From: Tistlia consotensis USBA 355
GTDB taxonomy: Bacteria; Pseudomonadota; Alphaproteobacteria; Kiloniellales; DSM-21159
Assembly: GCF_900177295.1 (NCBI RefSeq)
Contig: NZ_FWZX01000005.1
Location: 1-64,000, forward strand
Reading direction: 5' to 3'
DNA: 64,000 nt
The translations under genes and the position numbers were made by a program. A model generated the notes under the pieces. That model was not told where the DNA came from, made no database searches, and saw nothing but the letters and a program-made list of their open reading frames with translations. Shown here in pieces: positions 25,442 to 36,409 of the stretch (position 1 is the first letter of the stretch; each line of letters opens with the position of its first letter).

Positions 25442-26317
25442 ATGGTGAAGATCTACCGGACGATCCAGCAGAACCGCCAGAACCTGGGGGCACTGACCAT
25501 CGGGTACGACCGGCGCGCTCGCTGGCCCGGCACCCTCGGCGGCGCGATCATGGAGCGCTCCTACGGGAAGGCCGCTGACCGCAGGAGCAGGGGCAGCGGC
25601 TACTACGTCTACGACCGCGAGGTCGTCGCCTGGCTCCACGCCTTCCTCAAGGCGAACCGCTGGGAATGGTCGCCGCAAGTGGAGGGGGCGGACGGCGGAG
25701 CCGTGCTGGATCTCCAGCGGACGGCGGGCGAATGCAGCTATGTCTCCGCGGCCCTGGAGCTGCTGTTCTACGCGCCCGCCCCCTACGGCTTCCAGCTCGC
25801 ACAAGGCAGCGTCGAGCTGGCGCCCTACGGCGGCAGAAACGGCGCGGGCTTCATCGCCAACCACGATCCCGCCGGTGCCTTCGGCCTGGGCTACAACATC
25901 ATCGACGCCGGCACGCAGAAGCTCGTTCCCGGCTTCTTCCTCTGGGGCAACCACATGGTCACGAAGTGGGCCGGCGACTTCTACGACGCCAACTACAACC
26001 GGACCTATCGCAGGCTCTCCGACATGGCCCGGGTCGAGATGGCCTCGATCGACATCAAGTCGCAGACGATCGACGGCGAGGACTGCACGCTCTTCGTGAA
26101 CGACACCGGAAGCCTGTCGTCGCGCTCCAGCCAGGTCAGGGCGCTGGAGGGCATCTACGTCAAGGTCGCCAACGACGGCCCCTACTTCAGGAAGCTCGTC
26201 GCCCTGGGCAAGCGATTGAACGGCGCGATCGGCGCCGAACAGCGCAGCGTCCCCTTCGTCGGTCCCTTTCCGCGTCCCTACCGGGAGGACGCCGACTACT
26301 CGATCAAGATCGACTAA
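25442..26317 (+). CDS. Tandem-array protein 2, putative Cys-His-Asp (transglutaminase-like) family
   Basis: This 291-residue paralogue carries a small insertion around residues 45-54 (RRSRGSGYYV) that shifts the conserved residues to Cys98 (GECSYVSAALELLFYAP), His141 (NHDPAGAFGLGYNII), His171 (GNHMVTKW) and Asp182 (FYDANYNRTY). The C-terminal motif VPFVGPFPRPY is shared by members 2, 3 and 5. A 78-base spacer separates it from member 1. That spacer contains ctgccgaaacgtccg, resembling tgccggagcgtc in the spacers before the Nudix-like gene and before member 5. It is soluble with no export signal. Confidence 0.8.
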   Translation: MVKIYRTIQQNRQNLGALTIGYDRRARWPGTLGGAIMERSYGKAADRRSRGSGYYVYDREVVAWLHAFLKANRWEWSPQVEGADGGAVLDLQRTAGECSYVSAALELLFYAPAPYGFQLAQGSVELAPYGGRNGAGFIANHDPAGAFGLGYNIIDAGTQKLVPGFFLWGNHMVTKWAGDFYDANYNRTYRRLSDMARVEMASIDIKSQTIDGEDCTLFVNDTGSLSSRSSQVRALEGIYVKVANDGPYFRKLVALGKRLNGAIGAEQRSVPFVGPFPRPYREDADYSIKID

Positions 26318-26336
26318 CGCATCGGCGGATCCTGCG

Positions 26337-27182
26337 ATGGTGGATATCTACCGAACGATCCAGCTGAACCGCGCCGACCTGGACGCCGTGAACATCGGCA
26401 ACAACCGGCGCGCGCTCTGGCCCTACACCCTGGGCGGCACGATCATGCAGCGCTCGCATGGCCAGGCCATCGTGCACGGCGCCGACTACGTCTACGACAC
26501 CCAGGTCGTCGGCTACCTGCACAGCTTCCTCGCGGCCAGCGGCTGGGAGTGGATCCCGCTGAACGACGGCGACGACGGCGGCGAGGTGCTCGACTTCGAG
26601 CGGAACTTCGGCGAATGCCGCTACGTCTCGGCGGCCCTGGAGCTGCTGTTCTACGCACCGGCACCCTACGGCTTCGAGATCCCGGAGGACGAGGTCGAGA
26701 CGGTGCAGTACGCCGGTGCCCACGGCGCCGGCTTCCTGGCGGCGCACGATCCGGCCACGGCCTTCGGCCTCGGTTACAACATCATCCGCCCGGACACGGG
26801 GCGGCTGCAGGAGCACTGCTTCCTCTGGCCGAATCATTGGGTCACCGAGTGGGACGGTGACTTCTACGACGCCAACTACAACCGGCGCTACGGTACCCTG
26901 CCCGAGATGGCGCTGGTCCAGATGGCCGCCAAGACCGAGCGCAACCTCGAGGACCGGGGCTACCAGGAGATCGTGACGACTGTGGACCTCCGCGGCACGA
27001 ACCGCGCCGCACTCGACGGCGTCTACGTACGGACCTCCGGCAACGACTATGGCAACGCCCTGGTCCAGCGCGCCGTGCAACTGAACGAGGCGCTCGGCTT
27101 CGAGGCCCGCAGCCGGCCCTTCGTCGGCCCCTTCCCCCGGCCGTACGACCTCGAGCTGCCCTACACGATCGAGCTCGACTGA
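26337..27182 (+). CDS. Tandem-array protein 3, putative Cys-His-Asp (transglutaminase-like) family
   Basis: The 281-residue protein keeps Cys94 (GECRYVSAALELLFYAP), His137 (AHDPATAFGLGYNII), His167 (PNHWVTEW) and Asp178 (FYDANYNRRY). It starts 19 bases after member 2, the tightest spacing in the array, which argues for one transcript. Its N-terminus MVDIYRTIQLNRADL is almost the same as that of member 5, so these two probably arose from a recent duplication. No known catalytic annotation can be given beyond the inferred cysteine triad. Confidence 0.8.
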   Translation: MVDIYRTIQLNRADLDAVNIGNNRRALWPYTLGGTIMQRSHGQAIVHGADYVYDTQVVGYLHSFLAASGWEWIPLNDGDDGGEVLDFERNFGECRYVSAALELLFYAPAPYGFEIPEDEVETVQYAGAHGAGFLAAHDPATAFGLGYNIIRPDTGRLQEHCFLWPNHWVTEWDGDFYDANYNRRYGTLPEMALVQMAAKTERNLEDRGYQEIVTTVDLRGTNRAALDGVYVRTSGNDYGNALVQRAVQLNEALGFEARSRPFVGPFPRPYDLELPYTIELD

Positions 27183-27274
27183 GCAGAAGAGCGCGGCCTG
27201 AGCCCGTCACAGCCCCGACGCTGGATCGTCCCAGAGAAGGCGCAGGGACGATCGCCGGACGGCTGGAAGGGGCA

Positions 27275-28117
27275 ATGGTCGAGATCTACCAGGACATTCA
27301 GCAGAAGCGCTCGGATCTCTCGACGGTCAAGTTCGACTACAAGACGCAGGCACTCTGGCCGGAAACGCTGGGTGGGGCGATCATGAAGCGCTCGCGCGTC
27401 CAGGCCGACGTCCACGGCGGAAACTACGTCTACGACGACGAGGTGCTCGGCTACCTGCACAGCTACCTCGCCGAAAACGGCTGGAAGTGGCAGCCGAGCA
27501 AACCCGGCAAGAACGGCGGCGCGGTCTTGGACCTCGCGCTATCCGGCGGTGAGTGCCGCTACGTGTCCGCCGCCCTTGAGCTCCTGTTCTACGCGCCGGC
27601 TCCCTATGGCTTCCAGCTCCCCGAGAAGGCCGTCAAGACGGTGCAGTACGAAGGGGCCAAGCAATCCGGCTTCCTGTCGCAGCACGATCCGGCCAAGGCT
27701 TTCGGCCTCGGCTACAACATCATCGACCCCAAGACGAAGACCCTCCTGGAAGGATTTCTTTTCTGGCCCAACCACTGGGTCACCGAGTGGGGCGACGACT
27801 ACTACGATGCGAACTACAATCGGATCTACCGCAAGCTGTCCGACATGTCGCTGCTCGATGTCGACCATGACGAATACAAGAAGGCGGGAGAAACCTCCTA
27901 CATCAGCCTGGTGACGGCGGCCCCTGGCCAGGACTGCCCAGAGGAGCTCGACGGATTCTATGTGAGGACGGTCGGCGGCGAATACACGGCCAAGACTCAA
28001 CAGTTGGCCGTGACGCTCAACGAGAAGCTCGGCTTCGAGCTACGGACAGGCGTCTATGTCGGCCCCTTCCCCAAACCCTACGACGCGAACAAGACCTACG
28101 CGATCGACCTCGACTGA
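27275..28117 (+). CDS. Tandem-array protein 4, putative Cys-His-Asp (transglutaminase-like) family
   Basis: The 280-residue paralogue has Cys94, His137, His167 and Asp178 in the same blocks (GECRYVSAAL, QHDPAKAFGLGYNII, PNHWVTEW, YYDANYNRIY). It is richer in lysine than the others. In the segment before ELDGFYVRT it has TAAPGQDCPE instead of the TVDL motif of members 3 and 5. Its coding DNA is less GC-rich than the flanking genes. A ggaagggg ribosome-binding site precedes the ATG. Confidence 0.8.
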   Translation: MVEIYQDIQQKRSDLSTVKFDYKTQALWPETLGGAIMKRSRVQADVHGGNYVYDDEVLGYLHSYLAENGWKWQPSKPGKNGGAVLDLALSGGECRYVSAALELLFYAPAPYGFQLPEKAVKTVQYEGAKQSGFLSQHDPAKAFGLGYNIIDPKTKTLLEGFLFWPNHWVTEWGDDYYDANYNRIYRKLSDMSLLDVDHDEYKKAGETSYISLVTAAPGQDCPEELDGFYVRTVGGEYTAKTQQLAVTLNEKLGFELRTGVYVGPFPKPYDANKTYAIDLD

Positions 28118-28215
28118 CCGGCGTCCGGCCAGGGCGCGCGCACCCTTCACAGGCTCGGATGCCGGAGCGTCAAGGAAGGGCCCGCGGCCACCCGGTGCCG
28201 ACGCCCGAAGGAACG

Positions 28216-29067
28216 ATGGTCGACATCTACCGCACGATCCAGCTGAACCGCGCCAACCTCGGCGCCGTCAACATCGGCTTGGCGGTCCAGGCGCTCTGGC
28301 CCAACACCCTCGGTGGTACGATCATGCAGCGCTCACGCGGCCAGGCCCAATACGTCCATCACGGCAACTACGTCTACGACGACGAGGTGGTCGGCTACCT
28401 CTACAGCGTCCTGAGGGCGAACGGATGGAAGTGGGCGCCCTCCGTCGAGGGCGCCAACGGCGGCGCGGTCCTCGATTTCGAGCAGGATGCCGGCGAGTGC
28501 CGCTATGTCTCGGCGGCCCTGGAGCTGCTGTTCTACGCCCCCGCGCCCTACGGCTTCCAGCTCCCGCAAGGCAACGTGCAGACCGTGCAGTACAATGGCG
28601 CCAACGAGGCCGGCTTCATGGCCGTCCACGATCCTGCCAGGGCCTTCGGACTGGGCTACAACGTCATCAGCACGACGTCCCGGAACCTGCTGCCCGGCTA
28701 CTATCTCTGGGCCAACCATTGGGTCACCCACTGGGCAGGCGACTACTACGACGCCAACTACAACCGGATCTATGCGGCCCTGCCGGCCATGGCGGCGATC
28801 CAGATGGCGAGCGTCACCCCGAAGTCCCGGGACGACGGCAGCTATCTGATTGTGGTTGACACCGTGGACCTCAGCCACACGGCGAACGCCGCCCTGGACG
28901 GTCTCTACGTGAAGACTCAGGGCAACGACTACGCCCGGCAGGTCATCGACCGTGCCAGGCAGCAGAACAGCACGACCTATGGGGCCGAGCTGCGCTCCGT
29001 TCCCTTCGTCGGCCCCTTCCCGCGCCCCTATCGGGACGACGGCGACTACACGATTCCCCTGTCCTGA
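28216..29067 (+). CDS. Tandem-array protein 5, putative Cys-His-Asp (transglutaminase-like) family
   Basis: The 283-residue last member of the array keeps Cys95, His138, His168 and Asp179 (GECRYVSAAL, VHDPARAFGLGYNVI, ANHWVTHW, YYDANYNRIY). The ATG at 28216 is preferred over the one at 28159, because it follows a gaagga ribosome-binding site and gives the shared MVDIYRTIQ start. The gene closes with RSVPFVGPFPRPY and a short acidic tail as in the other members. No array member follows; the aconitase promoter region begins directly after it. Confidence 0.8.
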   Translation: MVDIYRTIQLNRANLGAVNIGLAVQALWPNTLGGTIMQRSRGQAQYVHHGNYVYDDEVVGYLYSVLRANGWKWAPSVEGANGGAVLDFEQDAGECRYVSAALELLFYAPAPYGFQLPQGNVQTVQYNGANEAGFMAVHDPARAFGLGYNVISTTSRNLLPGYYLWANHWVTHWAGDYYDANYNRIYAALPAMAAIQMASVTPKSRDDGSYLIVVDTVDLSHTANAALDGLYVKTQGNDYARQVIDRARQQNSTTYGAELRSVPFVGPFPRPYRDDGDYTIPLS

Positions 29068-29096
29068 CCGGTCCTGGGAAAGAGCGTTTCGCCCCC

Positions 29097-29125
29097 TTTT
29101 CCAGGAGCGGCGAAGCGCGTATATA
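29097..29125 (+). promoter_or_regulatory. Candidate promoter of acnA
   Basis: The hexamers ttttcc (29097-29102) and tatata (29120-29125) are separated by 17 bases, in an AT-richer patch between the tandem array and acnA. A second possible -10 (tacaat, 29132-29137) follows closely. This leaves a leader of roughly 160 bases before the aconitase start. Confidence 0.45.
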
Positions 29126-29245
29126 GCCGCCTACAATCCAACAGATCCCGCGGACAAGGTCGCTACCGGTCGCGGGGCCGCCGTGCTGAGCCTCCCGTGA
29201 CGCGCCGTTTGCGTCCGAAGGATCTGCCCGGCGACCCGGACAACC

Positions 29246-29272
29246 GGCGGCGCGTTTCGCCTTCGCGCCGCC
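29246..29272 (+). promoter_or_regulatory. Perfect hairpin in the acnA leader
   Basis: The arms ggcggcgcg (29246-29254) and cgcgccgcc (29264-29272) pair perfectly around a 9-base loop. The hairpin ends 6 bases before the acnA ribosome-binding site (aaggag, 29279-29285). It could modulate translation or stop readthrough from the array. Its role is not known. Confidence 0.5.
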
Positions 29273-29291
29273 CAGCGAGAAGGAGAAACCC

Positions 29292-32048
<2,757 letters not shown>

Positions 32049-32058
32049 TGGAACGCCA

Positions 32059-32083
32059 GGGGGCGGCGTCCGGCGCCGCCCCC
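32059..32083 (+). terminator. GC-rich hairpin after acnA
   Basis: The 10-bp arms gggggcggcg (32059-32068) and cgccgccccc (32074-32083) pair around tccgg, 10 bases after the acnA stop. No T-run follows, as is common for strong hairpins in very GC-rich genomes. Confidence 0.65.
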
Positions 32084-32095
32084 GCCGCGTCCCCG

Positions 32096-32155
32096 CCCCG
32101 GCCCGCCATCCCCCGGCCCGCCATCCCCCGGCCCGCCATCCCCCGTCCCGCCATC
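32096..32155. repeat. Four tandem copies of a 15-bp unit
   Basis: The unit ccccggcccgccatc is repeated four times without spacers, the fourth copy having t for g at position 6. It lies in the untranslated region after acnA. It looks like a simple tandem array from slippage, without evidence of function. Confidence 0.85.
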
Positions 32156-32282
32156 CCCGCCCTTCGGCGCCCCGTCGCGCCGGCAGCGGTCACGGGCGCT
32201 TGTGACGGCCGGCTCCCGATATTTCTGCCGACTCTGCTATTTCATCTAGTCTCAGCGCTCCAGCAGCTAGATTGACGGGATC

Positions 32283-33227
32283 ATGACGATCCTGACCGTT
32301 CGCCATCTCACGTCCTATCGCTATCGCCGGCCGGTGACCTTCGGGGAACATCGGCTGATGTTCCGGCCGCGGGACAGCCACGACCTGAGACTGGTCGACA
32401 CCGCGCTGGCGATCTCGCCGAGAGCCCAGGTGCGCTGGCTGCACGACGTCTTCTCGAACTCGATCGCCATCGCCAGCTTCGAGGAGCCGGCCGAGGAGCT
32501 GCGCTTCGAGAGCCGCATCGTCATCGACCACTTCGGGCTCGAGGATCCGGATTTCGGCATCGAGCCCTACGCGCAGACCTACCCCTTCTCCTATTCCAGC
32601 GACGAGATCCCCGACCTCGGGCGCACGGTCGAGCGCCACTATCCCGATCCCGACCGCGCGGTCGACGCCTGGGCCAAGGCCTTCGTCCAGGAGGCCGACG
32701 GCATCGGGCCGGTCGGCACCTTCGACCTGCTGCTGCGCATGAACGCCGCGATCCACGAGCGCTTCGACTACCGGCGCCGCTACGGCCTGGGCACCCAGAC
32801 GCCGATCGAGACGCTGGAGCACGGCGGCGGCTCCTGCCGCGACTACGCCCTCTTCATGATGGAGGCGGCGCGGGCGCTCGGCTTCGCCGCGCGCTTCGTC
32901 AGCGGCTACCTCTACGATCCCGCCCTCGACCAGGCCGGCGCCGCCAGCCGCATCCAGGGCGCCGGCGACACCCACGCCTGGGTGCAGGTCTACCTGCCCG
33001 GCGCCGGCTGGGTCGAGTTCGACCCGACCAACGGCAAGGCCGGCGGCGCCAACCTGATCCGCGTCGCGGTGGCGCGCGATCCCAGCCAGGCGATGCCCTT
33101 GCAGGGCACCTACTACGGCGGCCCGGACGACTATCTGGAGATGACGGTCGAGGTCGAGGTACGGCGCGGCCCGCCGGGCGACCCCGTGCCCGGGCAGCTC
33201 GCGCTGTCGCTGCTCGAGGCCGGCTGA
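32283..33227 (+). CDS. Transglutaminase-family protein (bacterial N-domain type)
   Basis: The 314-residue protein has the bacterial transglutaminase-like N-terminal beta domain (MTILTVRHLTSYRYRRPV, about 1-80). The transglutaminase core follows, with Cys185 in GGGSCRDYA, His231 in DTHAWVQVY and Asp247 in EFDPTNG. No signal peptide is present. Members of this family act as peptidases or amidases more often than as crosslinkers; the substrate is unknown. An inverted repeat atctag/ctagat lies 10-40 bases before the start (32244-32272). Confidence 0.92.
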   Translation: MTILTVRHLTSYRYRRPVTFGEHRLMFRPRDSHDLRLVDTALAISPRAQVRWLHDVFSNSIAIASFEEPAEELRFESRIVIDHFGLEDPDFGIEPYAQTYPFSYSSDEIPDLGRTVERHYPDPDRAVDAWAKAFVQEADGIGPVGTFDLLLRMNAAIHERFDYRRRYGLGTQTPIETLEHGGGSCRDYALFMMEAARALGFAARFVSGYLYDPALDQAGAASRIQGAGDTHAWVQVYLPGAGWVEFDPTNGKAGGANLIRVAVARDPSQAMPLQGTYYGGPDDYLEMTVEVEVRRGPPGDPVPGQLALSLLEAG

Positions 33228-33304
33228 CGGGAACGACCGGCGGTGACGGATCTCTCACCTGAACGTGACTCGTGCGTGTCCGTCGCGCTGCCTACCCTTT
33301 TTGC

Positions 33305-34036
33305 ATGACCTCCCTGCGCCCGCTCCTGCTGCTGCCCCTGCTCGGCGTCGTGCTGCTGGCCGGCGCGCCGGGGCGCGCCGCAGCCGAGCGGCCGGTGGTC
33401 GTGGAGCTGTTCACCAGCCAGGGCTGCAGCTCCTGCCCGCCGGCCGACGCGATCCTCGGCGAGCTGGCGATGCGCGGCGACGTGCTGGCCCTGTCGCTGC
33501 ACGTCGACTACTGGGACTACATCGGCTGGAAGGACCCCTTCGCGAGCGCCGAGATGACCGAGCGGCAGCGCGCCTACGCCCGGGCCATGGGCTCGCGCAT
33601 GGTCTATACGCCGCAGACGATCGTCGATGGCCGGGAGGAGATGGTCGGCTCGCGCCGCGACGCCGTGATGGCGGCGATCGACCGGGCCGAGCAGGGCCCC
33701 AAGGGCGTCACCGTCACGGTGGTCGGCGACGACGCCATCCAGATCGGCGCCGGCGAGGCGCCGCCCGACGGCGCCGTCGTCTGGCTGGTCACCTACGACC
33801 ACGAGCAGACCACGGACATCCAGCGCGGCGAGAACGCCGGCCGGCGGATCAGCTACTACAACGTCGTGCGCTCGATCGAGCGGCTCGGCCACTGGATGGG
33901 CAAGGCGCTGTCGTTCCCGGTCGACTGCAACAGCCTGATCGGCCCGAACCACGGCGCCGCCATCCTGGTCCAGGCCAACGGCTACGGCCCGATCCTCGGC
34001 GCGACGCGCATCCAGCCGGCCCCGCCGTCCCAGTAG
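33305..34036 (+). CDS. DUF1223 periplasmic protein with thioredoxin-like CxxC
   Basis: The 243-residue precursor starts with a signal peptide (MTSLRPLLLLPLLG, cleaved near AAAE, residues 25-28). It continues with VVELFTSQGCSSCPPADAIL, where Cys41 and Cys44 form a CxxC. Further DUF1223 phrases are HVDYWDYIGWKDPFAS and YTPQTIVDGREEMVGS. It is probably an exported redox protein of unknown partner. The ATG at 33305 is chosen because the signal peptide begins there. No ribosome-binding site is seen and a -10-like taccct lies 7 bases ahead, so the message may be leaderless. Rightward transcription ends just after this gene. Confidence 0.88.
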   Translation: MTSLRPLLLLPLLGVVLLAGAPGRAAAERPVVVELFTSQGCSSCPPADAILGELAMRGDVLALSLHVDYWDYIGWKDPFASAEMTERQRAYARAMGSRMVYTPQTIVDGREEMVGSRRDAVMAAIDRAEQGPKGVTVTVVGDDAIQIGAGEAPPDGAVVWLVTYDHEQTTDIQRGENAGRRISYYNVVRSIERLGHWMGKALSFPVDCNSLIGPNHGAAILVQANGYGPILGATRIQPAPPSQ

Positions 34037-34054
34037 CGGCCGGCCTCCATTTTC

Positions 34055-34846
34055 TCAGAGCATCGGCGTCGCGATGCCCGCCAGCGGGCCGCGCAGTCGC
34101 TTGGCCTCGTCCGGCCGGTCGCGCAGGTGGCCCGACCAGCGGTGCTCGACCCGCCTGAACAGGCCGAGGATGGCGTAGGTCACGGCGAGGTAGAGCAGCC
34201 CGGCGGTGATGAAGATCTCGTAGACGTCGAAGGTCTTGGAGACCAGGGTGCGGGCGACGCCGGTCAGGTCCATCAGGGTGATGATCGAGACCAGGGAAGT
34301 CGCCTGGAACAGGAACACGACCTCGTTGGAATAGGCCGGCAGGGCGTAGCGGAAGGCCTTGGGCAGGATGATCCGGCGATAGAGCAGCGAGCCCGACATG
34401 CCGCAGGCGCGCGCCGCCTCGATCTCGCCGTGCGGCACCGCCCGGATCGCCCCGCGCAGGATCTCGGTCGTGTAGGCGGCGGTGTTGAGCGTCAGGGTCA
34501 GCACCGCGCAGAAATAGGCGTCGCGGAAATAGACCCAGAGGCCGAGGTCCATCAGCTGGAAGCGGAACTGGCCGCTGCCGTAGTAGATCAGGAAGATCTG
34601 GACCAGCAGCGGCGTGCCGCGGAAGAAGAAGACGAAGCCGTAGACCGGCATCCAGAGCACCGGATGCCGGCTCAGCCGCAGCATGGCGAGGCCGATCGAG
34701 CAGCTGAAGCCGATCGCCAGCGAGATGAGCGTCAGCTCCACGGTCAGCTGCATGCCCTGCAGCATCTGCGGCAGGGATTCGACGATCACCGCGAGGTCGA
34801 CGGGGCTCTTCGGCAGGGCTTCGGCGAGCGCCTGGAAGTCGATCAC
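34055..34846 (-). CDS. Polar amino acid ABC transporter permease (HisM/ArtM-like)
   Basis: The 263-residue inner-membrane permease of the His/Glu/Gln/Arg/opine family shows GMQLTVELTLISLAIGFSCS at the N-terminus. It carries FFFRGTPLLVQIFLIYYG and the EAA-type coupling loop EIEAARACGMSGSLLYRRIILP. About five membrane segments are visible. It is the last gene of the ATPase-binding protein-permease-permease operon and starts 4 bases before the end of the partner permease gene. Confidence 0.93.
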   Translation of the reverse strand: MIDFQALAEALPKSPVDLAVIVESLPQMLQGMQLTVELTLISLAIGFSCSIGLAMLRLSRHPVLWMPVYGFVFFFRGTPLLVQIFLIYYGSGQFRFQLMDLGLWVYFRDAYFCAVLTLTLNTAAYTTEILRGAIRAVPHGEIEAARACGMSGSLLYRRIILPKAFRYALPAYSNEVVFLFQATSLVSIITLMDLTGVARTLVSKTFDVYEIFITAGLLYLAVTYAILGLFRRVEHRWSGHLRDRPDEAKRLRGPLAGIATPML

Positions 34847-34849
34847 CGC

Positions 34850-35533
34850 TCAGGCCCTCCGGATGCCGCGGTTGGCCCAGCGCTCGGCGCGGTGCAGCGC
34901 GAGCTGCGAGACCAGCGTGATCAGCAGGTAGAGGCAGGCCGCGACGAAGAAGAAGGTGAAGGGCTGGCGCGTGTTGCGCGCCGCGATGTCGGACCAGCGC
35001 AGCAGCTCGGTCAGCTGGATCACCGAGATCAGCGCGGTCGCCTTGATCAGCACCAGCCAGAGGTTGCCGAGACCCGGCAGCGCGAAGCGCCAGACCTGGG
35101 GCAGCATGATCCGGCGGAACGCCAGGGCGCGGCCCATGCCGCAGGCGCGCGCCGCCTCGAGCTGGCCCTTGTCGAGCGCCAGGAAGGCGCCGCGGAAGAC
35201 CTCGGTGGCGAAGGCGCCATAGATCATGCCGATGGTCGTGACGCCGGCGACGAAGGGATTGAAGTCGACCCGGATGTCGTGGCCGAAGTGCTCGGCGATG
35301 TTCTGGATCAGCGTCGGCGTGCCGTAGTAGACGATCAGGATCATCAGCAGCTCGGGCACGCCGCGCACGACCGTCGTGTAGAGCGTCGCGAGGCCGCGTG
35401 CGAAGGCCGAGCGCGACAGCTTGGCCCAGGAGCCGAGCAGGCCCATGACCAGGGCGACGCCCAGGGCGCAGAAGCCCACGAGCAGGGTCATGCCCAGCCC
35501 ACGGAGAATCTCGTCGCCCCAGCCCTGCAGCAT
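34850..35533 (-). CDS. Polar amino acid ABC transporter permease (HisQ/ArtQ-like)
   Basis: The 227-residue permease has RGLGMTLLVGFCALGVALVMG, the phrase VVRGVPELLMILIVYYG and the coupling loop QLEAARACGMGRALAFRRIMLPQ. It forms the heterodimeric channel with the HisM-like partner. It lies 65 bases downstream of the binding-protein gene in a complete four-gene operon. Confidence 0.93.
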   Translation of the reverse strand: MLQGWGDEILRGLGMTLLVGFCALGVALVMGLLGSWAKLSRSAFARGLATLYTTVVRGVPELLMILIVYYGTPTLIQNIAEHFGHDIRVDFNPFVAGVTTIGMIYGAFATEVFRGAFLALDKGQLEAARACGMGRALAFRRIMLPQVWRFALPGLGNLWLVLIKATALISVIQLTELLRWSDIAARNTRQPFTFFFVAACLYLLITLVSQLALHRAERWANRGIRRA

Positions 35534-35597
35534 CGTTCAGCGGCCCCCGAGGCGGAGGGCGCGACCCCTGGCGCGCCCTCCGGTCCTCCTGGTCAGA

Positions 35598-36392
35598 TCA
35601 CTTGCCGTAGACGTCGAAGTCGAACCACTTGTCGTTGATCTTCTTGTAGGTGCCGTTGGCCCGGATCTCGGCGATCGCCTTGTTGAGGGCCAGGCGCAGC
35701 TCGTCGTCGCCCTTGCGGACCGCGATGCCGGCGCCGTCGCCGTGGTACTTCGGATCGTTGTAGTCGGGACCGACGAACTCGAAGTCCTTGCCGGCCGGGG
35801 TCTTCAGGAAGCCCTCGCTGAGCGCCACCGAGTCGGCCATCACCAGGTCGACGCGGCCGTTGCTGAGGTCGAGGTTGGCTTCGTCCTGGGTCGCGTAGGG
35901 CACGATCTCGACGTCCGGGAACTTGGCGCGCAGGTAGTTCTCGTGGATCGTCGCGCGCTGCACGCCGACCCGCATGCCGGCCAGCTTCTTGTCGGCCGCG
36001 GCGACGTCGTCGGGGATCTCCAGCTTCAGGGACTTCGCCTTCACGAACTTCGCCGGCGTGTTGTAGTACTTGTCGGTGAAGTCGACGACCTCCTTGCGCT
36101 TGGCGGTGATCGACATGGAGGCGACGATCGCGTCGTACTTCTTGGCGATCAGGCCGGGGATGATGCCGTCCCAGTCCTGCACGACGAACTCACAGTCGAA
36201 CTTCGCGGCGGCGCAGAGCGCCTTGGCGATCTCGATGTCGAAGCCCTGCAGCTTGCCGGCCTGGTCGATGTAGTTGAACGGCGGGTAGGCGCCCTCCGTG
36301 CCGATCCGCACCTTCTTCATCTCCGCGTGGGCGGCACCGCCCACGAGCCCCAGCGCAGCCACGGCGGCCAGCGCGAAAACCAGCTTACGCAT
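35598..36392 (-). CDS. Cationic/polar amino acid binding protein (Lys/Arg/Orn/His type)
   Basis: The 264-residue precursor has a signal peptide ending at AHA (residues 21-23). A type II binding-protein fold follows, with the LAO/HisJ-like phrases VRIGTEGAYPPFNYID, GFDIEIAKALC, DWDGIIPGLIAKKYDAI and DFTDKYYNTPAKFV. Two cysteines (in CAAAKFDCEF) match the conserved disulfide of the Lys-Arg-Orn family. It feeds the adjacent permeases. A close paralogue of the same length stands at 37412-38206. Confidence 0.93.
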   Translation of the reverse strand: MRKLVFALAAVAALGLVGGAAHAEMKKVRIGTEGAYPPFNYIDQAGKLQGFDIEIAKALCAAAKFDCEFVVQDWDGIIPGLIAKKYDAIVASMSITAKRKEVVDFTDKYYNTPAKFVKAKSLKLEIPDDVAAADKKLAGMRVGVQRATIHENYLRAKFPDVEIVPYATQDEANLDLSNGRVDLVMADSVALSEGFLKTPAGKDFEFVGPDYNDPKYHGDGAGIAVRKGDDELRLALNKAIAEIRANGTYKKINDKWFDFDVYGK

Positions 36393-36409
36393 TGTTCTGT
36401 ACTCCCTGT

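Noticed and set aside
32096-32155. CRISPR-like array.
   Set aside because: The 15-bp units follow each other without spacers, are only four in number, and have no cas genes nearby.
32283-33227. The transglutaminase-family gene as a sixth member of the upstream tandem array.
   Set aside because: It has the canonical bacterial transglutaminase N-domain and different motifs (GGGSCRDYA, HAWVQV, FDPTNG), shares no blocks with the array proteins, and is separated from them by acnA.
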